Of a stretch of DNA of 64,000 nucleotides, positions 52,868-60,494 are shown piece by piece (positions within the stretch are counted from its first letter, which is position 1; each line of letters opens with the position of its first letter). Under the pieces are notes generated by a model. The model searched no databases, had not been told where the DNA came from, and saw only the letters and a program-made list of their open reading frames with translations. Location: positions 53,886 through 117,885 of the forward strand of contig NZ_MBLO01000263.1 of the NCBI RefSeq assembly GCF_001854805.1, read 5' to 3'. Source of the DNA: Pseudofrankia coriaricola (GTDB taxonomy: Bacteria > Actinomycetota > Actinomycetes > Frankiales > Frankiaceae). Position numbers and translations under genes: made by a program.

Positions 52868-52885
52868 GGGGCCTCCAGCGATGTG

Positions 52886-55390
52886 TCACGAGCCGACGGG
52901 TGTGGATGTGAGGGTCGCGAGGACGGCGGACAGGTCGCGTTCCATGGCCGGCGCCTGTTCGGGGAAGTAGCCGAGGAGGGTGCGCAGGTCCGGCAGTGAT
53001 GGTTCCGTGCCGGTGTCGGCGTCGCCGAACTGCGGCAGGTGCTGGCGGAGCACGGAGTGCAGCGCGGTCCAGGTCTCCGAGTCGTGGAAGAGGACCTTCA
53101 TCGGGGTGTCGAGGGTGTAGGCGGGCCGGACAGGCGTCGGGAGGTCGTACTCCCAGTGGTGCTCGCCCGCGTCGACGTGGACGGTCAGCTCGTCCGGATG
53201 GCGAGGGAGGACCACGTCGGCGGTAGTGCCGGTGGGGACGGCGACGTCCACGGTCATGCGGCCGGTTGGATCGTGCCGCCAGGCGACGCGCACCCGTCCG
53301 TGAGGGGTGTCGTGGCTGACGGTCGCGTAGGAGAGCCCGCCGCCGGGTTGTGGCGCGATCCGGATCCGGCGGTAGCCAGGCTCGGCGGGTTGCAGGCCGC
53401 CGACGACGCGGTGCAGCCAGTCCGCGATGGCGCCGAGGGCGTAGTGGTTCAGCGAGGTCATGCCGGTGTCGTGCAGCGTGCCGTCCGGCGTGATCGCGTC
53501 CCACCGTTCCCAGATCGTCGTCGCGCCCTGGGTGACCGGGTAGAGGAATGAGGGGCACTCGGTCTGGAGTAGCAGCTTGTAAGCGGTGTCGAGGTGGCCG
53601 GTGCGGCTCAGGGCGTGGGCGACCAGCGGCGTGCCGGCGAATCCGGTGCTGATCCGGTGCTCGGCCTTGGCGACGAGCTCGGCGAGGCGGCGTCCGGCCC
53701 GCTCGAGCTGGGCGGGTCGCAGGATGTCGAAGCAGATGGCCAGGGTGTAGGCGGTGACGGTGTCGTTCGCGACCAGGCCGGCGGGGGTGACCCATTCGTC
53801 GCGGAACGCCACGCGGACACGCTGGTGCAGCGTCGAGTACCGGGCGGCGTCCTCCGTGCGGCCCAGGACGTCGGCAGTCTGAGCGAGCTCACTGGTGGTC
53901 TTGCACAGGTAGGCGCAGGCAACGAGGTAGGCGTCGGTCTTGCCGCCGGCCGGGTTGGTGGGCGGTGCGTCCGGGTCGAGCCAGTCGCCGAGCTGGATGC
54001 CGGAGTTCCACAGGCCGCGCTCGTCGAGCATGCTCTCGACGCTGTCGATGAACGCGGTCATGGATGCGTACTGGCGGGCGAGGATCTCCGGGTCGCCGTA
54101 CTCCTGGTAGAGCGCCCAGGGCAGGCTGACCGCGGCGTCGCCCCACAGCGCGGTGGGCGTCCTTATCGGCATGGACAGCGCGTCCGGGACGACGATCGGG
54201 ACGAAGCCCTTCTCCCGCTGCTCGGCCGCGAGATCGGCAAGCCACGAGCCCAGCAGGCCACTGACGTCGTAGAGGAAGACGGCGGTGGAGCCGAAGGCGT
54301 TGAGGTCGCCGGTCCAGCCGAGGCGCTCGTCGCGCTGCGGGCAGTCCGTCGGCACTCCGACGAAGTTGCCCCGCATGGACCAGACGACGTTCCAGTGCAG
54401 CTGGTTCACCAGCTCGTTCGAGGTCTCGAACCAGCCGGTCCTGGCCAGGTCGCTGTGCACGACCACCGCCCGCAGTGCGTCGGCGTCGAGCGCGCCGGGC
54501 CAGCCGTCGACCTCGACGTAGCGGAAACCGTGGAAGGTGAACCGCGGCTCCCACGTCTCCCCGCCGGCGTCGCCGCGCAACGTGTACCGGTCGGTCGCCA
54601 GCGCGGTGCGGTTGGTGCGGAAGTCGATCTCGCCGTCGATCAACGTCTCCGCGTGCCGCAGGGTGATCGTGGTACCGGCGTCGCCGCGGACGGTGAGCCG
54701 GACCCAGCCAGCGAGGTTCTGGCCGAAGTCGACGACGGTCCGCCCCGCCGGGGTCATGAGGATCTCGACCGGCGCCAGCTCCTCGATCCGACGGATCGGC
54801 GGGGCCTCCGGGGCGATCAGGGTGTCGAGGTCGTGCTGAACGAGGTCGACCGGCGACCACGCGGAGTCGTCGAAGCCTGATTCACTCCAGCCGTCCGGGT
54901 GGCGCCGGGCGTCGTAGGTCTCGCCGTCGTAGATGCCGTCGGCCAGGATCGCGCCGGTACCGGCCCGCCAGTCGGCACCGCTGCCGACTGCCTCGACATG
55001 GTCGCCGTAGTCGAGGTCGAGCTGCAGGAACCCGGCCGGGCGATCGGCCCACAAACCCCGTCGGCCTTCCTCCCAGGTCAGCCGGCCCACCGCCCAGCCC
55101 TCACCCAGGATCGCGCCGAGCACGTTCGCGCCCTCGGCCAGCAGGCTGGTGACGTCATGGCTGCTCACGACCAGCCGGTGCTGGTAGGACGTCCAACCCG
55201 GCGCGAGCACCTCGTCGCCTACCCGGACTCCGTTCAGATGAGCCTCGATCAGCCCCAACGCCGTGACGTGCAGCGTGGCCGACCGCAGTCCCGCGCCGAC
55301 CGTGAACTCCCGCCGCAGGTATGGCGCCGGCGCCTGCCCGGCGGGACGAGCCGGCGCGGCAATGAAGCTGCCATTTCCTGAATGGGACAC
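52886..55390 (-). CDS. GH78 family alpha-L-rhamnosidase
   Basis: An 834-residue GH78 enzyme: N-terminal beta-sandwich domains (YLRREFTVGAGLRSATLHVTALGLIEAHLNG), the catalytic (alpha/alpha)6 barrel with the conserved PTDCPQRDERLGWTGD (Asp and Glu acids) and GDWLDP, and a C-terminal beta-sandwich. The last ~100 residues (after PVRPAYTLDT) form an extra tail beyond the usual end. No signal peptide. GTG 55390 (GAGGTCCC upstream) is preferred over TTG 55423. It cleaves terminal rhamnose from glycosides such as rutinosides. Confidence 0.92.
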   Translation of the reverse strand: MSHSGNGSFIAAPARPAGQAPAPYLRREFTVGAGLRSATLHVTALGLIEAHLNGVRVGDEVLAPGWTSYQHRLVVSSHDVTSLLAEGANVLGAILGEGWAVGRLTWEEGRRGLWADRPAGFLQLDLDYGDHVEAVGSGADWRAGTGAILADGIYDGETYDARRHPDGWSESGFDDSAWSPVDLVQHDLDTLIAPEAPPIRRIEELAPVEILMTPAGRTVVDFGQNLAGWVRLTVRGDAGTTITLRHAETLIDGEIDFRTNRTALATDRYTLRGDAGGETWEPRFTFHGFRYVEVDGWPGALDADALRAVVVHSDLARTGWFETSNELVNQLHWNVVWSMRGNFVGVPTDCPQRDERLGWTGDLNAFGSTAVFLYDVSGLLGSWLADLAAEQREKGFVPIVVPDALSMPIRTPTALWGDAAVSLPWALYQEYGDPEILARQYASMTAFIDSVESMLDERGLWNSGIQLGDWLDPDAPPTNPAGGKTDAYLVACAYLCKTTSELAQTADVLGRTEDAARYSTLHQRVRVAFRDEWVTPAGLVANDTVTAYTLAICFDILRPAQLERAGRRLAELVAKAEHRISTGFAGTPLVAHALSRTGHLDTAYKLLLQTECPSFLYPVTQGATTIWERWDAITPDGTLHDTGMTSLNHYALGAIADWLHRVVGGLQPAEPGYRRIRIAPQPGGGLSYATVSHDTPHGRVRVAWRHDPTGRMTVDVAVPTGTTADVVLPRHPDELTVHVDAGEHHWEYDLPTPVRPAYTLDTPMKVLFHDSETWTALHSVLRQHLPQFGDADTGTEPSLPDLRTLLGYFPEQAPAMERDLSAVLATLTSTPVGS

Positions 55391-55479
55391 GGGACCTCGA
55401 TCCTTGGGCAGGGCGGCGAACAAGGTGATCGGTCCGCTTCCGCGGCCTTGTTGGATGTGCGGCGAACGGCCGGCGACGG

Positions 55480-57867
55480 TCAGGCGACGGACGCGGGGAG
55501 GGTGATCGTGCTGGCGCAGCGGATGTCGTCGCTGCTGAACCCGGCCAGCACGGTGACCTCGCCGGCCTCGATGCCCCGGGTGCCGTCGGCCTGGGTGTAG
55601 AAGAGCCGTTCGACCGGGGTTTCGAGGGTGACCGTCGTGGCTTCGCCCGCGGGCAGCGCCAGGCGGGCGAAACCGATCAGCTGGCGGACCGGGCGGACGA
55701 CGGTGGCCGCCTCGTCGCGGGCGTAGAGCTGCACGACCGTCTCACCGTCGACAGTGCTGGTGTTCGTCACGACGAGCCGCGCGCGGATGATCCCGTTGGC
55801 CTCCTCGATGGCCGGCCCGGTGGAGTCGTCGAGCGTGACGTCGAAGGTGCTGTAGGACAGGCCGTGGCCGAAGGCGTAGAGCGGGCTGGGATCGGCCAGG
55901 TCGTTGTAGCCGTGCCGGGTCCCGGTGGGGTGGTCGTAGCCGCTGCCGTAGTGGTGGCCGTGGTAGATCGGCAGCTGACCCAGGTGGCGCGGGAGCGTGC
56001 TCGGCAGCTTGCCGCTCGGGTTGACCACGCCGAAGACCGCGTCCGCGATCGCGTGGCCGGCCTCCTCGCCGAGCAACGGTGCGAGCAGCACCGCGTTCGA
56101 CGCCCGCGCCACCGCGTCGAGCAGCAGCGGCCGCCCGGAGACGACGACGGTCACCAGCGGCTTCCCGGTGGCGGCCAGCAGGGCGACGAGCGCCTCCTGG
56201 TCGCCCGGCAGGGCGGGCTCGGCGGTCGACTGGCCCTCGCCGGCGGTGTTGTTGCCGACCCAGCCCGTCCGCTCGCCGACCACGGCGACGACGACGTCGG
56301 CGGCACTCACCGCCTCCTCGACGATGGATCCGTCCAGCGGGTGCTCGGGGTCCGCCTCGAACCCGCCAAGCGGGACGTGTTCGATGGAAGGGTCGATCCG
56401 CCTGAGCGCCTCGAGCACCGTGGGCGCGTCCGGATGAGTCCGCCGCGCCTCCGCTTCGAAGGTCTCCCCCATGCCCGGCATCCGGGTCTGGAAGATGTCC
56501 GTGAACACGAACGTCGCCGGATCGACACCGGGGATCTGACCGGTCATCACCGCACGCATGCCCAGCGGCATCTCCGCCTGGGAAACCGACGTATAAGCGC
56601 CGAAGTGGACGCGCAGCTCGTCGGCCGCGGGACCGACCACGACGACCCGGCCGCCCCGGAACGTGAGCGGTAGCGTTCCATCGTTGTCGAGCAGGACCAT
56701 CCCGCGCTCAGCGACGGCACGGCGTACCGTCGCCGCCTCGCCGCGATCCGGCGCCACGGGCGCGGCGGCGGAGGCACAGCCGGGCGTCGTCATCCCGGGG
56801 ATGAGTCCGGCGCGTGCCTTGGCGGCGAGGACGCGGGTGACGGCGGTGTCGATGACCTGTTCGTCGAGGCGGCCGCTCCTGACCTCCTCCACCAGGTGGG
56901 AGTAGTTCGTGTCGCCGGGAAGCTCGACGTCGAGGCCGGCGCTGACCGCCTGGACGGCTGCCTGGGCCGGCGAGTCCGCGGTGTGGAAGAACCGGGTCTG
57001 CAGGGTCACGGAGTCGTAGTCGCTGACGACGAGGCCGATGAAGCCGAGCTGGTCGCGCAGCAGCTCGGTGAGCAGCCACCGGTCCGCGACGCACGGGACG
57101 CCGTCGATCTCGTTGTAGGAGTTCATGATGATCGCGAGGTCGGCTTCGGCGATCGCGCGGCGGAACGGTTCGGCGTACTCATCCACGAGCGCGCGGCGCC
57201 CCAGCTGGGTGACGGCCTGGTTAAGCCCCCCCTCGGAGGCGCCATAGCCCACGAAGTGCTTTCCCGTGGCAAGCACGCCCGACTCGCCGTCGGCGCCCTG
57301 GACACCGCGGACGAACGCGATCGAGAACCGCGCGACGAGCTCCGGGTCCTCGCCGTAGGTCTCGTGGACCCGGCCCCACCGAGGGTCGCGGGCGAGGTCC
57401 ATGACCGGGGAGAACAGCAGGTGGCCGCCGGTCGCGCGCATGTGAGCGGCGGTCACGGTGGCCGCCCGGGTCACCAGCGACGGCTCCCATGTGGCCGCCT
57501 GCGCCCACGAGGTCGGAAACTGCGAGCCGGACGCGTGCAGGAAGCCGTTGATGCCCTCGAAGTGCACGAGCGCGCCGATGCCGAACGGCGCGATCTCCCG
57601 GATGGCGGTCTGAACGCGTTCGAGGTCGGACCGCAGGCTTTCCAGGTCGTGGCCGAGGAACCAGGCCAGGGAGATCTGCCCGACGCCGTGTGGCCGGAGC
57701 GCCGGCAGCCGGCTGACGTCGAGCTCGGGGCTCGCCGCGCCCGGCTCAGGCCGTCGCGCGATGAGGTCGGTGACGGCGAACCCGGTGAGCTGGGCGACCT
57801 TCTGCTCCACCGTGAGTTGGGAAACGAGGTCCGGAATCTTGTCTGGCGTCAACGTGGTGGTGGTCAT
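55480..57867 (-). CDS. GH3 family beta-glucosidase
   Basis: A 795-residue GH3 glycosidase with an N-terminal (beta/alpha)8 domain (RDPRWGRVHETYGEDP, KHFVGYG, nucleophile Asp in VVSDYDSV), then an (alpha/beta)6 sandwich and a C-terminal fibronectin type III-like domain (VDGETVVQLYARDE...VRPVRQLIGFARLALPAGE). No secretion signal. ATG overlaps the stop of the Gfo/Idh gene (ATGA). Second beta-glucosidase of the operon besides GH1; the two may differ in linkage or chain length. Confidence 0.93.
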   Translation of the reverse strand: MTTTTLTPDKIPDLVSQLTVEQKVAQLTGFAVTDLIARRPEPGAASPELDVSRLPALRPHGVGQISLAWFLGHDLESLRSDLERVQTAIREIAPFGIGALVHFEGINGFLHASGSQFPTSWAQAATWEPSLVTRAATVTAAHMRATGGHLLFSPVMDLARDPRWGRVHETYGEDPELVARFSIAFVRGVQGADGESGVLATGKHFVGYGASEGGLNQAVTQLGRRALVDEYAEPFRRAIAEADLAIIMNSYNEIDGVPCVADRWLLTELLRDQLGFIGLVVSDYDSVTLQTRFFHTADSPAQAAVQAVSAGLDVELPGDTNYSHLVEEVRSGRLDEQVIDTAVTRVLAAKARAGLIPGMTTPGCASAAAPVAPDRGEAATVRRAVAERGMVLLDNDGTLPLTFRGGRVVVVGPAADELRVHFGAYTSVSQAEMPLGMRAVMTGQIPGVDPATFVFTDIFQTRMPGMGETFEAEARRTHPDAPTVLEALRRIDPSIEHVPLGGFEADPEHPLDGSIVEEAVSAADVVVAVVGERTGWVGNNTAGEGQSTAEPALPGDQEALVALLAATGKPLVTVVVSGRPLLLDAVARASNAVLLAPLLGEEAGHAIADAVFGVVNPSGKLPSTLPRHLGQLPIYHGHHYGSGYDHPTGTRHGYNDLADPSPLYAFGHGLSYSTFDVTLDDSTGPAIEEANGIIRARLVVTNTSTVDGETVVQLYARDEAATVVRPVRQLIGFARLALPAGEATTVTLETPVERLFYTQADGTRGIEAGEVTVLAGFSSDDIRCASTITLPASVA

Positions 57868-58982
57868 CGCCGCGTTCCCTGTTCCTCTTGAAGGTCGCCC
57901 GCCGCGGCCGGGGCCTCGCCGGCCGGTCGCGCGGGTGCGAGGTCGACGCCCGGGTAGCGCAGGCCGATCTGGTGGCGCACCGCGTCGAGCGTCCGCATCA
58001 CCGACACGGACTCGGCCAGCGGCATGACGTCGCTGTCCAGGTGCCCCGCCCGAAGCCGCTCGTGGACGTGCCGGGCCTGGTGGTGCAGTCCGCCGCCGGC
58101 CCGGTTCGGCGGATCGCCCGCGCCCCCGTCCGCCGTGCCCGTGTCGGTGGTGTCGAGGGCGGCCGGCAGCTGCAGGCGTTCGGTACCGGCCGGGCCGCGG
58201 ACGAGGATCTCGTCTGGGCAGTGCATGAAGGCGGGCAGCTCGATGCTGCCGGTGGTGCCGGAAATCCGGCCGGTACAGCTCAGACCAGCGCGCAGGGACG
58301 CCTTAGCGAGGGCTACGGCGCCGGTCCGGTAGCCCATCAGGATGGCGACGTGCTCGTCGACGCCGGTCTCGCCGAGCTGGCCGAACGCCCTCACCTGGTC
58401 CGGCTCGCCCAGCAGCATGCTGGCCAGCGAGACCGGGTAGACGCCGAGGTCGAGCAGCGCGCCGCCGCCCTGCGCGGGGTCGAACATCCGATCACCCGGC
58501 GCCGCCGGCAGCCGGTAGCCGAAGTCGCCGTCGACCGCCAGCACGGTGCCGATTGCGCCCGCCGCGACCAGCTCCCGGATTCTGACGTAGGCGGGCAGGA
58601 AACGGCTCCACATCGCCTCCATCAGGAACCGGCCCTCCGCACGGGCCGTCGCCACCATCTCGGCCGCCTGCGCGGCGTCGAGGGCGAACGGCTTCTCGCA
58701 CAGCACCGCCCGCCCGGCACGCAGGAAAAGGAGCGTGTGGTGATGGTGGTGCGAGGCCGGGGTCGCCACGTAGACGATGTCGACACCGTCATCGGCGGCC
58801 AGCTGCTCATAGGAGCCGTAGCGGCGAGCGCGGGGCACGTCGAACCGCTCGCCGAAGTCGTCGGCCGTCTGCTGGCGGCGGGAGCCGACGGCGACGAGCT
58901 CGGCGTCGGGCAGCCGGCCGAGCGCCTCGGCGAACCCGCGCGCGATGGCGCCGGTGCCCGCGATTCCCCACCGGAACGACAT
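57864..58982 (-). CDS. Gfo/Idh/MocA family oxidoreductase
   Basis: A 372-residue NAD(P)-dependent sugar oxidoreductase: N-terminal Rossmann fold (RWGIAGTGAIARGFAEAL), CEKPFALD with the catalytic Lys, and a C-terminal beta-sheet domain. ATG 58982 with AAGGATG upstream. Coupled to the GH3 gene by a 4-bp overlap. In some systems such enzymes oxidise glycosides at C3 to allow non-hydrolytic deglycosylation, so it may work alongside the hydrolases; this is inference. Confidence 0.9.
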   Translation of the reverse strand: MSFRWGIAGTGAIARGFAEALGRLPDAELVAVGSRRQQTADDFGERFDVPRARRYGSYEQLAADDGVDIVYVATPASHHHHHTLLFLRAGRAVLCEKPFALDAAQAAEMVATARAEGRFLMEAMWSRFLPAYVRIRELVAAGAIGTVLAVDGDFGYRLPAAPGDRMFDPAQGGGALLDLGVYPVSLASMLLGEPDQVRAFGQLGETGVDEHVAILMGYRTGAVALAKASLRAGLSCTGRISGTTGSIELPAFMHCPDEILVRGPAGTERLQLPAALDTTDTGTADGGAGDPPNRAGGGLHHQARHVHERLRAGHLDSDVMPLAESVSVMRTLDAVRHQIGLRYPGVDLAPARPAGEAPAAAGDLQEEQGTRR

Positions 58983-59083
58983 GAGACATCCTTGGTGCCG
59001 GACCAATGGCCCGGGCGGTCTGACGGTCCGACGTGGCCCAGCCGGTCAAGAAAGGCCGGGCCACGTCGGTGTGGGCGGTCAGG

Positions 59084-60406
59084 TCAGCTGGTCGTGACGA
59101 AGAAGCCCTTCTTCGCCGGGTCCCACGCGAAGATGCGGGGTGGGATGTCGCCGTTCGGTGTCTGGCGGCTGTAGGTCGCGGTGTCGACGGTCACCGGGAT
59201 GTGGAACGTGCCCAGGGAGAAGCCGGCGTCCTGGAAGGACTTGTAGGTCAGGTCCTTGCCCGCCTTCTGGGCGATGGCCTGGAACAGGGTCAGATAGCGG
59301 CAGGCGGCCGCCTCGGACGTGCCCCATGAGGGCTGCTTGGGGGGTGCGAGCGCCGGGTCGATGATCTTACCCTTGAGCTCGGGCATCGCGGCCTCGATCG
59401 TGGGCAGGCAGGTGTTGACCGCCGGGTCGGTGTAGTTGGTGGCCTGCCCGAGCGCGAGCGCCTTGTCGAGCACGCTGAGGTCGCCGCTCTTGGCGCCGAA
59501 GACATAGGCCGAGGCGGTGCTGTTGCTCGCGAACAGCAGGCGGGGGCGGTAGCTGGTCTTCTGCAGCTCGGCGGGGAAGTTGGTCTGGGAGCCGCCGACG
59601 AGCAGCACCGTGTCGACGCCCGCGGACTGGAACTTCTGGATGAAGACGTTGAACTGCGAGGACACCGCGGCCGCGTCGGTGATGTCGGCGTCAAGGACAC
59701 CGGTCTCGGTGATCGGGATGTTCTTCGCCTTCAGCGCGGGCAGGACGACCTTGTCGAGGGTCGGCTGGTCGTCGCGGTAGGCGACCACGGCGAGCTTCTT
59801 GCCAGTCAGGTCGCCCTTGTCGATATACAGCTGCAGGCCCTGGCCCAGTTCATCGCCACCACGCAGGTCCGAGAACCACGGCGCCTGGGCCTTGGCATAA
59901 CGCTCGGCGGTGAGGTCGCCACCGACGACCAGCGTCTTGTGCGTCTGCACATAGCACGTCACATCGTTGGCGTTGAGGCTGCCGATCACCGCGAAGACCT
60001 TCTCGTCCTCGGTCAGCTTCACGCAGGTCTCCTGCGCACCCGTGGGCGAGATGACGTCGACCGCACCGAACACCGGAACAATCCTGCGGCCGTTGATGCC
60101 GCCATCCTTGTTGACCTTGTCAACCAGGGCGTTGAACACGGCCTGGTAGTCGCCGTGATCGACGTCGACGAACTGCTTGACCTTCTCCAGGTCCGGATAG
60201 ACAAAACCAATCTTGATGCTGTCGGCCGTGACCCCCCGCGCCGTCGCCGGCGCCGGCGGAACCGGAAACGCCTCCGCGGTGGTCGCACCCGCCGACGGCG
60301 TTCCCTTGTCGTCATTCGACTTGACGCTGCACGCGGTCACGGCGAGCGCGACAGCCCCCGCGAGCAGTAACGCGCTGTATCTATGAGCGCGGCGATGTGA
60401 GGTCAT
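59084..60406 (-). CDS. ABC transporter substrate-binding lipoprotein (Liv-type)
   Basis: A 440-residue Peripla_BP_6 lipoprotein: signal SALLLAGAVALAVTACS with Cys26 lipidated, a linker, then IKIGFVYPDLEKVKQFVDVDHGDY and NKDGGINGRRIVPVFG. GGAGAT precedes the ATG. It sits between the Liv permease/ATPase fusion and the Gfo/Idh gene on the same strand, so it is the binding protein of this transporter. The glycosidases downstream suggest a glycoside ligand rather than an amino acid. Confidence 0.92.
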   Translation of the reverse strand: MTSHRRAHRYSALLLAGAVALAVTACSVKSNDDKGTPSAGATTAEAFPVPPAPATARGVTADSIKIGFVYPDLEKVKQFVDVDHGDYQAVFNALVDKVNKDGGINGRRIVPVFGAVDVISPTGAQETCVKLTEDEKVFAVIGSLNANDVTCYVQTHKTLVVGGDLTAERYAKAQAPWFSDLRGGDELGQGLQLYIDKGDLTGKKLAVVAYRDDQPTLDKVVLPALKAKNIPITETGVLDADITDAAAVSSQFNVFIQKFQSAGVDTVLLVGGSQTNFPAELQKTSYRPRLLFASNSTASAYVFGAKSGDLSVLDKALALGQATNYTDPAVNTCLPTIEAAMPELKGKIIDPALAPPKQPSWGTSEAAACRYLTLFQAIAQKAGKDLTYKSFQDAGFSLGTFHIPVTVDTATYSRQTPNGDIPPRIFAWDPAKKGFFVTTS

Positions 60407-60494
60407 CTGACAGATCTCCAGTACGTGACACGGTTGAATGGACAGCTGTAGGTACGTCGGCGCCTGGGCGGCGCACCGGGTTACGTGCGTCGCG

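Noticed and set aside
53594..54880. 428-codon plus-strand frame inside the rhamnosidase gene
   Set aside because: Antisense of GH78 with skewed composition.
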